The notes: generated by a model not told the origin, from the letters alone. Counted from the first letter of the stretch, positions 61,801-64,000 are shown. The stretch is DNA of 64,000 nucleotides from Calothrix brevissima NIES-22 (GCF_002367995.1 NZ_AP018208.1:1-64000), one strand, 5' to 3'. Numbers and translations are program-made.

Positions 61801-64000
61801 ACATCAGACTCAGGAGTGAAAGTTAGTTGTAAACGATAAATATTATTTGAAAAGTTAGAATAACTAGAGCTAATGACTTCCTGTGTATCTGCATTAATCA
61901 ATTGTAAATAGGTGGAAAAGTTGGGAGAAGATAGGTTAAGTGTAACCCTTTGACCAACAATGAAATCAGCTAGTCGGTAATCGTCACTATAACTTCCTAA
62001 GCGATTTGGATTATCTGCATCAGTTTCAGTTAAGCTCTCATTAACTGTACCATTGGCAGCAGAGATAGTAGGCAAGTCTGAGAAAGATGTATTAGATAAA
62101 TGCCCAAGGTTAGCATTGAGAGTGTAAGTTCCTTGTTCACCATAGTTATAAGTAGTAACTCGTATTATATAGTTTATGCCAGACTCAGGAATAAAAGTTA
62201 GTAGTGAGTGATAGTTATTATTTGCAAACGAATAATGACCATATTGGATGGTTTCTTGAGTATTTGCATTAACCAATTCTAGATGGATTTCAGAGTTGGC
62301 AGAAGATAGGTTAAGCCTTACAGCTTGACCGATACTGTAATCGGTCAATCGGTAATCATCACTGTAAGTTCCCAAATCATTAGGGTTATCTGCATCAGTT
62401 TCATTTAAGTTGTCATTAACTGTACCATTGGCAGCAGAGATTGTAGGTAAGTCGGCAAAAGAAGTAAAATATCCAGGGTTTGCATTGAGAGTGTAAGCTC
62501 CTTGTTCACCATAGTAGTAACTAGTAACCCTTACTATGTAGTTAATACCAGACTTAGGAATGAAAGTTAGTAGTGAGCGATAGTTATTATCGCTACCATA
62601 TTCGATGACGCTTTGAGTATCTGCGTTAACCAACTCTAGATAGATTCTAGAGTTAGGAGAAGATAGGTTAAGTCTTATAGGTTGACCGATACTGTAATCA
62701 GTCAGTCGGTAATCATCGCTGTAATTTCCTAAATAATTGGGATTATCTGCATCAGTTTCACTTAAGTTGTCATTCACTGTACCATTGACAGCAGAGATAG
62801 TAGGCAAGTCTGAAAAAGATGTATTAGAAAAATGTCCGGGATTTACATTAAGAGTATATGTTCCTTGTTGACCAGAAGCACGACTGGTAACTCGTACTAG
62901 ATAGTTGATACTAGATTCAGGAACAAACGTTAGTAGTGAGTGATAATTATTATTTAGAAACGAATAACTACCAGATTGGATGACGCTTTGAGTATCTGTA
63001 TTAACCAACTCTAGATAGATACTAGAGTTAACAGAGGACAAGTTAAGTCTTACAGGTTGACCGACAGTTAAATCAGTTAGTTGGTAATCATCAATAAATG
63101 AAGTTTTCCAGTAAGTATAATTAATAAAATCGTCTTGATTTAGTTGTTCATTAACTTCATCACCAGATGCTCTTATTGTAGGTAATCCTGAAAAATTAAC
63201 AGCTTTGAGAGTATAAGTTTCTACAGGATAAACAGAGTTGCTGTTAACTCGTACTATATAATTAACACCAGACTCAGGAGTGAAAGTTAGCAGTGAGTAA
63301 TAGTTATTATTTAGAAACGAATAAGTACCAGATTTGATGACACTTTGAGTATCTGCATTAACCAACTCTAAATAAATGCTAGAGTTGGCAGAGGATAAAT
63401 TAAGTCTTACAGATTGACCGACAGTAAAATCGGTCAATTTATAATCATCACTGTAGGTTCCTAATTGATTAGGGTTATCTGCATCAGTTTCACTTAAGCT
63501 ATCATTAACCGTAGCGTTGGCAGCAGAGATTGTAGGCAAATCTGAAAAAGAAGTAAAATGCCCAAGATTTGCATTTAGAGTGTAGGTTCCTTCTTGACCA
63601 TAGCCATAACTAGTAACTCTTACTAGATAGTTAACGCCAGACTCAGGAATGAAAGTTAATAATGAGTGATAGCTATTATTTGAAGACACAAGAAAACCAG
63701 ATTTAACTACTTTCTGGGTATCTGCATTGACCAATTCTAGATGGATGTCAGATTTGGCAGAAGCAGAAGATAGGTTAAGCCTTACAGGTTGACCGACAGT
63801 GTAATCGGTCAGTCGGTAATCATCACTATAACTTCCTAATCGATTTGGATTATCTGCATCAGTTTCACTTAAGCTGTCATTAACTGTGCCGCTGTCCGCA
63901 GATATAGTAGGCAAATCTGAAAAAGAAGTAAAATATCCAGGCTTTGCCTCAAGAGTGTAAGTTCCTTGTTCGTAATAGTAGTAACTGGTAACCCTTACTA
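33921..64000 (-). CDS. Giant multidomain extracellular protein, C-terminal >10,000 residues
   Basis: The frame is open from TAA at 33921 to the right window edge; the real start lies outside. Approximate residue order, counted from the codon at 63914: PPC-like repeats (1-1200), 12 CARDB (1200-2766), PPC- and TIG-like parts, a propeller (3640-3880), 9 cadherin/He_PIG-like domains (4100-5000), RHS-like YD stretch (5200-5450), dockerin-like (5575-5630), ZU5-like and a hydrophobic segment (about 6070-6110), YVTN-like propeller (6290-6670), lipase-like fold (6930-7245), NucA-type nuclease (7544-7775), S/T/Q-rich stretch (7829-8078), metzincin (8106-8267), 9 PKD, 3 Calx-beta, beta-helical tail. No RTX nonapeptides, so the export route is unclear. 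A surface adhesin or degradative matrix protein is the best guess. Confidence 0.9.
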   Translation of the reverse strand, partial: VRVTSYYYYEQGTYTLEAKPGYFTSFSDLPTISADSGTVNDSLSETDADNPNRLGSYSDDYRLTDYTVGQPVRLNLSSASAKSDIHLELVNADTQKVVKSGFLVSSNNSYHSLLTFIPESGVNYLVRVTSYGYGQEGTYTLNANLGHFTSFSDLPTISAANATVNDSLSETDADNPNQLGTYSDDYKLTDFTVGQSVRLNLSSANSSIYLELVNADTQSVIKSGTYSFLNNNYYSLLTFTPESGVNYIVRVNSNSVYPVETYTLKAVNFSGLPTIRASGDEVNEQLNQDDFINYTYWKTSFIDDYQLTDLTVGQPVRLNLSSVNSSIYLELVNTDTQSVIQSGSYSFLNNNYHSLLTFVPESSINYLVRVTSRASGQQGTYTLNVNPGHFSNTSFSDLPTISAVNGTVNDNLSETDADNPNYLGNYSDDYRLTDYSIGQPIRLNLSSPNSRIYLELVNADTQSVIEYGSDNNYRSLLTFIPKSGINYIVRVTSYYYGEQGAYTLNANPGYFTSFADLPTISAANGTVNDNLNETDADNPNDLGTYSDDYRLTDYSIGQAVRLNLSSANSEIHLELVNANTQETIQYGHYSFANNNYHSLLTFIPESGINYIIRVTTYNYGEQGTYTLNANLGHLSNTSFSDLPTISAANGTVNESLTETDADNPNRLGSYSDDYRLADFIVGQRVTLNLSSPNFSTYLQLINADTQEVISSSYSNFSNNIYRLQLTFTPESDVNYIIRVTSSDSYQLGNYTIKAITFSGLPTIRAAGDEVAEKLSKDDFLDTTRYNTFSDDYRLTDFLVGHAIGFEVSSPDFYDPYLQIINADTQEVIANSYDGYGYGYEVSPLFFTPKSGINYIVRVTSYYSNRIGDYTLTTTELPTISGVNSRVNGALNQNDFYNQYSGKFSDEYQLSDLTVGQPVRLNLYSPDFQTRLQLFNADTHEFINYSDETLINYDSYSSIIFNPKAGINYRVQVSSDYSNQIGDYKLQAISLSELPTISATDDKVNEQLSQDDFINPARWATFSDDYRLTNFTVGQEIGIQLSSPDFTTYLQIVNANTTNVITQSATYYNYERTPVFFIPESGINYIVRVTSYNNNQTGKYTLNTTELPTISAVNSTVNGALTQNDFYNAIPPQSNYYISYPHKFSDEYQLRDFTVGQPVNLNLSSPDFNTRLQLINANTQKVITESYYTQINNNSNSSIVFTPESGINYKVRVTSDFSDVTGTYTLNSQTKAPDLIVKSVFTPPTASIGQTTDISWTVANTGSLSVTQAWTDRVYLIKENTNGTFDGVTLPSSAIFLDILRHETSLAANDEYTTPVRKVLLPEVEDGDYRIVVITDFDNSILEGKDENNLRVSEQVLSIGHVDLVPTIIYSPATATSGTTIPLKWSVTNNGSADTVGGWVDRIYLSSDTKFDPSDLLLTERKYNGSLSSGATTDELELNIAIPLDVSSDRYRYLLVVTDADNQIKELGGEENNNADKFIQLELASYADLAVNNVTVEELTIGDPATVSVSWTVTNLGKGSGKTSTWTDRIIASTDEKLGNTDDIVLANFTHEGFLNDNEKYTRTEKLRLTPGFQGWYKLFVQTDATAQVFENNLETNNTASAPNTFSVVPIPYADLLVSRVQAQATASSGQQMQVSWSVTNSGIGTTNSNSWSDRVFLTSDPEGQNIIADLGSFEHAGALAIGGNYNRSVDVTLPNGISGNYYILVTTGGPFEFIYTNNNSRISNAIAVTFTPPPDLTVTNVTSPTNAQSGNKIDISWTVANSGTGDAVGSWTDQVFLKQVGGSEQLISLGTFNYGNGLQAGKFYSRFEQFTLPSTIQGLYEVIVKTNTSNSLYENGAINNNTSSTNPNNLLVSLTPRPDLQVKSITAPTTANAGGTISLEFVVANEGTVGTTTPNWQDRVYLSLDNKISYDDLSLGSFSNAAALGSGESYRTQANTLVIPKYFRGKAYLIVQTDAAGQVDEYPQESNNIQAIEININSLPPADLVTSQVIAPTLAFEGSKIKVRYTVTNLGIGETDREVWTDTIWLTRDKNRPFPANREGGAEDILLTSVGHSGSLKVGESYETEVELTLPSQVTGEWYITPWSDAYNIVLEDTLSINNNPDDPNELDNNNYKARPITILLTPPPDLVVTSVTPTTQALGGQPFSVTWTVQNQGANATAQSNWVDNVYLSDSPTLNAPGAKRWFLGSVGHDGSLGVGGTYTGQLETILTPGASGRYIIVQTNYGNSIWEGPYTDNNQRSAETNVTSTPADLIVAKVKTLPQNFSGERTTVEWTVKNIGADISSLTRYWYDEIWVSPDPTFILNRATKVGFVPYSSQQPLRTGESYTQRQDITLPAGIDGEYYIYVSTNYSYDRNTEKFRGEIPNSGDNNSYRQSFEYRVFEDPSNNLGSATIPVIYQEPDLQVTNLVVRETSPTSGQTLGVSWTVKNIGTRDTRESSWYDRVYLSRDESLDFNDTFLGEFTRRGGLQQGQSYTGSSQITLPDGIAGNFYLLVFTDSNINQQYNKLGFEGNSTFARVLEFRDEGNNITAAPMKVVLQPPPDLQVTSVIIPERATSGQSFNIEYTVENQGTGNTPTRQNRWHDLIYLSRDGFLDLQSDRYLGYVEHTGGLTAGSSYTVNQTLQLPNDLVGSYYVFVITDAPQSSARGLVFEGNNEGNNATPSLQPLVLELPPPADLQVDEITLPSNAKSGESVQISWKVTNYGDNPASGQWSDAVYLSADAVWDINDRPIGRVSYSGNLASGAEYTSTLAAILPPATPGQYRIIVRPDIFNQVYEAENEANNRTTSADSLNVTVEQLQLGVAKQTTLSTGLERLFAINLQAGQTLRINANSDTKEAANEIFVRYQQAPTSIAYDAAYTGILGPNQSVIIPTTQSGTYYVLVRGYFEPTNNTPLTLLADVLPFEITDVITDKGGDSRYVTTNILGAQFQPGAIVKLVRPGIAEYNPVRYQVIDSTKITAIFDLTEAPHGLYDVKVINPDGRVAIVPYRYLVERAIEPDVTVGLGGPNILAPGDAGTYGVSVQSLTNIDTPYVHFSIGSPELGTNSDVFNLPYTEFSSNLRGNPENTLQDVPWASLISDVNTNGEILAPGYVLDFPNASFVGRTFNIQTYPGLQAELAKDPKGLEDVPDDAIAFKFHILATATAMTRAEFIAQQTNVALRLRDAILKDSTASVSLTVLAADANTWTNAYLAALEEAGLLRPENEAPPIRQNPQVISLMATLATGLLLGPAGNQIISSNNLVSFFEQVRKWYGHNPSLTGEQQAPNAQQYDLGLSHKTHVQSFNVYVPFGEARVELPQGVTVPPPSFGSFFNAAGTVSNLATLTGPLGYGTENIIPLGTALPYTIRFENAASAATTVGEVRIVTKLDDDLDPRNFQLGSLRLGDIQVHIPTGRGTFSGDFDFTRTKGFILRVAAGLDVISNTATWLIQAIDPNTGEVVQNRDIGLLPPNNANGAGSGFVSYTVLPKVGSATGTEITSEARVIYNTAAPIDTARVTNIIDGSAPTTALTVTPLVAGGSDYLVKWHSTDDAAGSGIKHVTVYVAEDAGDFKIWQQQTTENSGVYVGRPGHTYEFLALATDNAGNREKPGLGIAAPNDGSVVNLGTLPTVEKTTQPDLGTPPQPNPEPSTNQLFLAAKQGIPAAFPTTRPSEFSSVLRPFTAQAFATGIPTSHANIAPLAITVLKDGSVLASGGANRGSLYRFLQTGQPNDGQNSPTPFVTLEYPIFDMTVDSNGTLWATTGGGPLLQLDRQTGRIVNQYGDSITQALAIQASTGLIYVSSGKGIEIFNPINETFTHYSDLRVDSLAFDADGKLWATTWPQRGDIVRFNENGKPERMLEFDSPVDSIAFGKVGSRLAGLLFVSNNNGGLQMVDLATLQHIKVANGGSRGENITTTDDGRILISQSQQIDIFSPVIAPKVAATNPAPDAIVALPQGTISITFDSDMYAGAANDTSSVLNPANFELVSANGTLTPQSVRYDANTRTVLLDFNTLTPDHYELRVSENLKSTAGVGLTGGYQEQFTAISDFSALVDFKFTNPRSLRQNQTISYDVTLTSKASYDLLLPVMLLLDPAQYFTGVPTGATRDTSGAYMVDLKDNLAQGVLKAGQSTTAHTITVYNPDALRVEFTPGIYALPYPNQAPIITSNPVLTAYTGQAYSYQVTANDPDGAVLGYLLYDAPSGMTVDQNTGLITWSPTQQSPVSADVTLQVYDLRGAHTTQSFSLNVVGGNHKPVFNTPVVSGGIIVSSADGTVSSSSATPITIKGAEGKSLQIQLSATDADRNKLTYWADNLPNGVIFDSYTGILTWSPNYNAAGTYENVQFTVSDGVEKVTQTATILIANINQAPTLIRPADKIVREGEKVRIQLQATDADIIASIPPLPTSSLTYNSNLLPGGSTLDPRTGLFEWTPAYFQAGEFEIPFTVSDGESVTTQTTKITVLNANAAPIFDNIGTWQVQEGQSVRFRAFAFDPDNPGFVPQDRNADGQLTILEGSDPSVIYTVSGLPVGATFDPITAMFVWTPGYTSAGTYNVSFTATDDGNGTGITKATSLTVPISVLNSNRAPEINEFSNITLNRGEVKELVLQATDADGDSLVLQLKAESAGYGIPDFVRFIDNGDRTATLRLSPGINDGGNYSFTLTATDNGNGVGANAIQSDEYTFVVSVNALNDPPILPVIGNKVAVVGETLEFIVKAGDRNQDNLSFNLSGLPVGATLTPTGIYGEAQFRWTPTAADINTYPVTIAVSDSGNGNPNEVLVSQQQFNLIVRTANTTPVLATISNSSVAEGQTLNLLLSASDADGDSLTYSATNLPPGAVLDPVQGILTWTPNLSQAGTYNNISVTASDGNRSSSQTFAITVNNTNQAPVLAPLPIQTAQENNLIQFTLAAGDIDNDSLIYSAVSSLPTGAVLDPRTGKFTWKPNYEQAGEYVLKFAVKDTQNATSQSDVTLRVANVNRSPVISVSPHAVALGEKLQFQVVGTDPDYNTNLTYTAANLPEGAVLDAATGMFTWAPNPGQVGDYAVTYAVSDGEITVTQTSAVRVAISPTPPTVNFDLTPSFPAVPGQKVIVQTLANGLAAIANLSATIDGNPVIVDTQGRIEIIPTTPGRLVVDVTATDADGRVGHNSTVVKVRDPQDLSAPIVAFAPGLDGAKLTNVTNIIGSVSDVNLDNWVLEIADFGENVYKTLASGFGAVSDRTLAQFDPNKLENGFYQLRLRASDISDRISSTQVIVEVNTPTKPSAYTRTQSDLSITFSSPYTPHPTPYTLNLIRTYSSLNSDEVGSFGNGWQWATLDTNIQTNVPLTGRESLGVYEPFRVGTRLYLTTSTGERVGFTFAPQKHTIPGLTYYTPAWVADSGVNYQLESADAKLTLAGNRLYDLKTGLAYNPGRGSYSDAEYTLTAVDGTVYHLSSAGGVTEEIAANGTRLVYSDSGITSSTGETVRFVKDSAGRLTQITAPDGSLVVYGYDTQGNLVSARNLASGESSRYGYSSSVLTLATGTPGTAGEAIAYSTTPLLSPVLADLGSAAQFTGKTINENLGVGESDRFTFSLRDSELRSTATGTVLLAVSVNDALNPAIPLISGLTPIVSQSDADSAFALFAVSSAGLNLLQLGGVNGAYSLQVSVAGDVNRDGLVDGVDSGLLRGAIASGNYDVTYDFNRDGVLNAADVQILGSNYGFTANRAPVVTPASVLTHTDLETSIALDKLATDAEGDRIFYRVINPVNGTVTFTPDGHSARFTPNAGYSGTASFEVVADDGYSSSAPAIVTVDVSNAALVNLDFARRGLRLDAGESTELVVVGDFVDQENVILPYSYLQLASDNTAVAAVSAGKVMGLSDGVSVLSAGRNGISAFTVMRVGALSDPTTQEQLNIATAEDNGLDLYPHAVILPVGVDRRLLVRLNGEVNSPQLQAASNGTRYFISNPNVISVTPDGVITSLDNGVANVTVIYGGTEAVVPVQVEKPHLGATVLGSNGGVVEGSDGSMVMLAQGALTHDATVNITPLTLNDLTLPPPVPDVFSTVGAFKLDVGSDSLNLPAQIAIKAPTGLTAGTEVLFLRQGELPDATGQWNPIWLIQESGKVGTDGMIRTSSPPLTGFVESGVYTAVTFSQKELAITAAIEGSATAALIGSSASLYPYLAASLPGLGLGLIAATAAAFPILVLYAVYLHQPSVTVMGIPRIGLPVITTAGVELNPQGIPTFNAVLDTPPRGQADPLAPPVLQKAELNFINNEPIVSLTGSNFLNNTNSEGSRFEDLIVDFRYGGKTYEGTILSDLSEKLGNNQYKLLVKPPETVVLGESKISLLRRQKELSGPDGSDEKEIVLITEKEIQIIPTCVEYQLTARRWADTIDVVNLQHPNLVNTSNDLLLAGIPVGTPDRADRPRAIAATNNGTRAYVTLETSGRVALVDLMTLQQVDTKADTADIDPIDLPTGASPHSIVIDHDNHYAYIADGRLGAIYVLDINTNSLTYNQVIQTIPTLKPAPHGLREIAISNDGRKLFVTTPDGAISGNGEILVFNIDPKDRPKNPSQNPRKWNQQIAAIEGDLGLEGISVTSDPSKLVFTNRKNDAHGFGVLTINNDDPLTFNATTNYVALNLGSSNDYFDVNENIAATVTKDGKYAFVVGRNGRLFGSGFESIDGIRAGSNIGIIQDPLTDHAKLVAATRPIPMGLGNDVVLSSDDKFLTVSYPGVGMAGNTVASNGVGATFTFDVQQMITTLENPGNYWLDSFDRGIGSSAFNPLTVRQATSNDLSYVPIDDINPQIDLVAADFQIIQGDWRYNQFTFGVPDGSIYAPIGRGANPGGLTSASVHQFVNLEKVENAESLTPTFKWNFNGQKDDDGDICSLPVDPNNVQSVDLYVSVFEEGQGLLPRDSWRGLLPSNPALYDYNPNRIITVHWTKDLTKPLNNLGTWTWNGGSTYGTNDLFDMSELTDKRKLTAGQTYYWAVKADNEPDPAIGKFHTPLPTFKSNTFSSVTILTRGTEKNGSDIDNEFEAMARHIAQLDVNDSNLVSPNAQGVILKYDTVTSKWKNIITNTLVNNENDLDSYFGKSLVLLPGWEMLPEQTKNNSGFSEAAADTFYASLVGLDLTLGGSIGSNNRIYDDTGKLIRNQSELFNSYLHFIGFGQGAVINDEIIQRLGTDYPLAGGAKLDDKGNVIRGNLQMTTIDPYDSRQPSLNINFTSLNEPKIKVWENITFADNYYQEFQVSDQTDTRLGQEIAGADLNLNLSNFVGFGIDDLSGRLHDRTLAWYAGTLNLSGSTLPSLGGETIYRRLGDLEPADRNNNTSKTWYIPYPGYELDHSNNQNAPWEGIGTGWFYSVLGGGQDKRLQSSTPRTLVSEDNTSVARMRGDYAVPTLFNGNFDAISTRLDQDIPGWSFYNGADNTNASQKYLVNVNKITDAPALSGELDKLGINRSQNNYALKLGDGLSEITHNQFVVSDWGVLRLDIHVPQSSLNNGGRLKVYLEDTNSPDNIEIGEISLEEADPQTEKVTRTRVDGSTYKVNIPSNYEYDEYTIGYGSTGFESFYFNVSPSLRGKVATLKLKLEGSDPVYIDNVFFKSEVLKWGNPTEARTDPKFDTNYLIEKPQYSLSYNFQKNTINWVAWKLDKTWLGDVTRKESGVSGFAEDPSLNNTGAYKVQDNDYQALYLRNRNGQLVENIQKDALGNIIYQTNLDGSLKLNENNQPIPESILDIDRGHMAPAADRNRNLKDYYATFLTTNLLPQQRNNNRDVWENLEKQVRDVINKSPKTDSLETYVFAGGYGYTDDFLMRPYTSISPNSNLDPLIQYPLGLWKVVLTKDKNSALPEYAHYGVYLGNDSRITYQKQSIQNIEDLLNGDSQEISPKYKFLSNLPDSPDKEDIKNQIFERLPSANLLADSSPNLDSLTEEISSFVDSTPIWENNFLKCGIAHFNSPEFRTSQITTNKSHFNQSRFPKTDIGHIAIKEVAVPDISSIPVGFTKITSFHSSRSNRHLSQVSASEINLNQTSSFQTSPSELGSFQKRAYQFGISQNCLFQDRTTHVGLVQTGTTEFTIPDVSTSQISSIQPNNIQSSTSQISTNQISSNQDSPFQVSQFQVSPTEVNTTKISSTRPSAFSNLILPNQSGISTQINPTQINPIEISLPSSISLEQLFSIHNLPSASNNTYKDNPLNLWSTLSDPTFNINFQITDLPTGQLAEAQITKYDSLGRPNGGTILIDNDANGIGWFIDPTPWENTEFTTSLTDTAYRATTGEAAGKYDLLTTILHETGHLLGIISGNPGFDRYIQTINNTKTFIGNNFTATLTRDGSHLDSKVHPYDLMNNTLAPGVRKLPSWLNLQMLTAIRSLESGSGTGGESGNTLQAPLTAILLADITNGNFDQTDPTKPEFGWTTRGAATILNSAAVLTEDSPFNSNFTQSFIIPEHAKYLQFTILDTHLGTNTFAPSDAFEVALLDARTLTPLLGTSTGLTQTDSLLNLQQSGNAYFSNQVKIAGANTSGDKIALNTPRTVKIDISSITPGTAATLYFDLLGFGAKDAKIIIDNVMLLDDNLITPIANSDTATTNQAQPVAINVLANDSTQGTVQLGAAPTNGSIIINNDRTLTYTPNNTFVGTDTFTYIVLDNNAISNEATVTITLNNIAPTIDRITVESNIREGTTANFSATASDPGNDLTYTWNFGDDTNPVIGKQVNHTFADNGTYTAILTVTDTNGASTVETLLLNVNNIAPIPQAGADITTDEGTAITFNGSFIDPGIKDTHTITWDFGDGTKATGILNPTHTYNKDGVYTATLTVTDNDGATNSNSLTVTVNNIDPIINEISGDTNINEGATANFTATATNPSNDTLTYTWNFGDGTDPVVGQTVNHIFAQDGNYTVTLTVTDTSNGITSETLTVLVNNAAPIITNISGDTNINEGATANFTATATDPGNDTITYTWDFGNGVTLTGENVSHVFADEGTYNVILTVQDIDGAATQETLTVNVSNVAPRVNAGADLTTDEGTAITFNGNFTDPGILDTHTITWDFGDGTTAEGTLTPNHVFFNNGVYSVKLTVKDNDGGENSDTLTVSVNNVAPTITNVAGDININEGATATFSATATDPGNDTLTYTWNFGDGTDAVIGQNVNHIFADNGNYTVTLTVQDSDGAATQQTLTVSVSNVAPRVDAGADFTTDEGSAVTFNGNFTDPGILDTHTIIWDFGDDTTLEYNPDTATLPALSYLTPTHIYADNGIYNVTLTVRDNDGGVTTDTLRVLVNNVGPTITDISGDTNVDEGTKAYFSATATDPGNDTLTYTWNFGDGTDAVVGQNVNHTFVDNGIYTVTLTVSDSDGASTTKTLSTKVNNVAPTVAAGDNQIMYIGETVAFWGQFTDPGILDTHTVVWDFGDNNTVAGTLRPTHIYNSNGTYNVTLTVTDDDGAVTNITLTVTVNKPPTLSVNDISFIEGDDGNAYAVFTASLSEASLRTVTANFATADGTATTGSDYLATTGTITFNPGETTQTITVAINGDRIDEFDETFKINLSDATNATIADAQGVGTILDNDVPPSITIGDRSITEGDNGAIALTYTVNLNAASAKPISVKYATADGTATAGTDYTATNGTLTFAPGEITKTVTVQVLGDITDEYDETFFLNLSDASNATITDAQAVGTILDNDAPPVLTINDKTITEGDNGTTYMSFTVSLSVASAKPITVDYTTANGTAIAGSDYKATSGTLTFAPGETSQTIIVEVIGDRLRGADETFAINLSNATNAAIGDAQGLGIIVDDDRIDGFAIRAEGTVTINGSGDFDGNSLDVYDDTLIYAAKGFNINGNPVLPVKRDAQGNPMRDTQGKLILIENAVAVAPGYTVSNASNGNQYANLIPPQIVEPQTIIVPAYASVKQQELERRIPTGATTLTFNIQQNSMNNAADWLKKFPPSGTASNPTVVRVTGGGLNIPANVSLNNYVIIVEQGDINFNGSGHNLNNVVLVTNNGNVNLSTVQARDLSVLVSGSINMNGGARFAGNTILANGSSQGNITFNGATLTVDSSSNLQVISQGDLTYNGSANTWGTFLAAKNFTYNGSSTLFGSIDVKGNIIFNGQATVTAIGEG
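34890..35900 (-). repeat. Giant protein: three Calx-beta domains
   Basis: Each unit carries an ITEGDNG-type Asp/Gly turn, an ATADGTATAGTDYTATNGTL block and a FAPGETTKTV strand, and ends with a NATIADAQGVGTILDND-like segment. Calx-beta domains bind calcium through acidic turns. The third copy has the IVDDD end. Confidence 0.88.
35901..38250 (-). repeat. Giant protein: nine PKD domains in two alternating types
   Basis: The motif TYTWNFGDGT or ITWDFGDGT marks each copy. Type A has INEGATANFTATATDPGND; type B has TDEGTAITFNGNFTDPGILD. The protein order is A B A A B A B A B, suggesting duplication of an A-B pair. PKD domains are Ig-like folds of surface proteins and extracellular proteases. Confidence 0.88.
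39110..39640 (-). other. Giant protein: metzincin-like zinc protease domain
   Basis: TTILHETGHLLGIISGNPGF gives HExxHxxG (first His codon at 39351-39353, Glu 39348-39350, second His 39339-39341). It is preceded by IDNDANGIGWFIDPTPWENT and followed by HPYDLMNN as a possible Met-turn. The third zinc ligand of the usual HExxHxxGxxH/D is not where expected: GISGNP follows the Gly, so catalysis is not certain. Confidence 0.75.
39681..40430 (+). CDS. Pentapeptide-repeat protein encoded antisense to the giant gene
   Basis: The 249-residue protein starts MDAEELLQRYTAGERDFNGV, a typical beginning of cyanobacterial pentapeptide proteins, after GGAAGG about 8 bases upstream. At least 20 A(N/D)LxG-type units follow, such as ANLSGINLCGANLELANLEG and ANLISANLTGARL, forming the right-handed quadrilateral beta-helix. 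It lies wholly inside the giant gene on the other strand, with codon boundaries in register (both 0 modulo 3). Its 30 leucines are 20 TTG, 5 CTC, 3 CTG, 2 CTT and no TTA or CTA; no serine is TCA. Hence no stop appears in the antisense frame. Function unknown; pentapeptide proteins are often structural or inhibit gyrase. Confidence 0.75.
   Translation: MDAEELLQRYTAGERDFNGVDLSGINLSRDSALIRQYEVGESAWSGRANLSGINLCGANLELANLEGAILIGANLISANLTGARLDVVRLNGADLTGANIRNGKFRSASLHQTNMSGAILEEAVLTDAELIGTLLKGAKLRWAGLETASLIEVDFRGADLREVSIGPATVERCNFSKANWNRGDIWHCHFFDCNMTNISFRKARLIEMRFVRCNLTGAKLRGIEMGDATFEEVILPDGSRINKATDFFR
40590..41300 (-). other. Giant protein: NucA-type DNA/RNA non-specific endonuclease domain
   Basis: The domain opens YSLSYNFQKNTINWVAWKLD. 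The catalytic block DIDRGHMAPAADRNRNLKDY has the general-base His codon at 40989-40991. TTNLLPQQRNNN supplies the conserved Asn residues, and WENLEKQVRD the metal-site side. Order and spacing match NucA of Anabaena and related NUC enzymes. All key residues are present, so the domain could be active against DNA and RNA outside the cell. Confidence 0.9.
42180..43140 (-). other. Giant protein: lipase-like alpha/beta-hydrolase fold without the nucleophile Ser
   Basis: SLVLLPGWEM, HFIGFGQGAVINDEII, TTIDPYDSRQP and GRLHDRTLAWYAGTL follow the order of extracellular lipase-like folds. At the nucleophile elbow G-x-S-x-G the Ser is replaced by Gln (GFGQGA), so hydrolysis by the normal mechanism is unlikely. 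The assignment of the fold is tentative. Confidence 0.45.
43900..45060 (-). other. Giant protein: YVTN-type beta-propeller
   Basis: Repeated blades such as ARPRAIAATNNGTRAYVTLE (approximate), VALVDLMTLQQVDTKAD, SPHSIVIDHDNHYAYIADGR and LREIAISNDGRKLFVTTPDG have the YVTN pattern of surface-associated propellers. A degenerate first propeller lies at about 52270-53010 (SLYRFLQTG, LWATTGGGPLLQLDRQTG, LWATTWPQRGDIVRF). Confidence 0.75.
47030..47190 (-). other. Giant protein: dockerin-type module
   Basis: VAGDVNRDGLVDGVDSGLLR and YDFNRDGVLNAADVQILGSN are two F-hand-like calcium loops (D-x-N-x-D-G), the signature of dockerin type I. Cohesin partners are not seen in the window. Confidence 0.8.
47560..48320 (-). 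other. Giant protein: RHS/YD-like stretch
   Basis: LIRTYSSLNSDEVGSFGNGW, LTAVDGTVYHLSSAGGVTEE, GRLTQITAPDGSLVVYGYDT and GNLVSARNLASGESSRYGY follow the YD-repeat shell motifs of RHS proteins. Only a few turns are present, and no core toxin follows. A heptamer-derived insert, PYTPHPTPYTLN, precedes LIRTYSS. Confidence 0.7.
48251..48281. repeat. Heptamer repeat inside the giant coding sequence
   Basis: GGGTGTA, GGGTGTA, GGGTGTG, GGGTATA and GGG on the plus strand. On the coding minus strand it reads PYTPHPTPYTLN, a Pro/Tyr/Thr insert that resembles nothing else in the RHS-like region. It is the same repeat class as at 400-427 and 8029-8050. Confidence 0.75.
48910..51620 (-). repeat. Giant protein: nine cadherin/He_PIG-like Ig domains
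   Basis: Nine copies have the form APxIxxxxxxxVxEGQxxxFxLxAxDxDxDxL followed by GAxLDPxTGxFTWxPxxxxAGxYxxxxxVxDG. Examples are VAEGQTLNLLLSASDADGDS and GAVLDPVQGILTWTPNLSQA. Such domains are common in extracellular adhesins. Confidence 0.85.
55617..60309 (-). repeat. Giant protein: twelve CARDB domains
   Basis: Twelve copies begin PxPDLxVxxVxxPxxAxSG and continue WTVxNxGxGxxxxxWxDRVYLS, with LPxGxxGxYYxxVxTDxxxxVxExxExNN at the end. CARDB (cell-adhesion-related, found in bacteria) domains are Ig-like spacers. Several copies include the same insertion after the first DRVYLS strand, suggesting block duplication. Confidence 0.9.
60310..64000 (-). repeat. Giant protein: PPC-like repeat array continuing past the window edge
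   Basis: Ten complete units, each of about 110-125 residues, and part of another at the right edge. The unit has FSDLPTISAANGTVNDxLSE, DDYRLTDYTVGQPVRLNLSS, IYLELVNADTQ and LLTFIPESGVNYIVRVTSY then GTYTLNA. The pattern resembles bacterial pre-peptidase C-terminal domains. Two subtypes alternate toward the CARDB side (SDLPTISA-DADNPN and ELPTISAVNSxVNGALNQND). The sequence before the codon at 63914 shows the same repeat, so the apparent start there is not a real start. Confidence 0.88.

Noticed and set aside
63900-63914. Start codon of the giant gene at 63914
   Set aside because: It is an internal TTG in SFSDLPTISAD; the same repeat continues to the window edge.
60310-64000. CRISPR-like or satellite repeat array
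   Set aside because: The periodicity is 330-370 bases and fully coding as PPC-like domains; no short repeat-spacer pattern.
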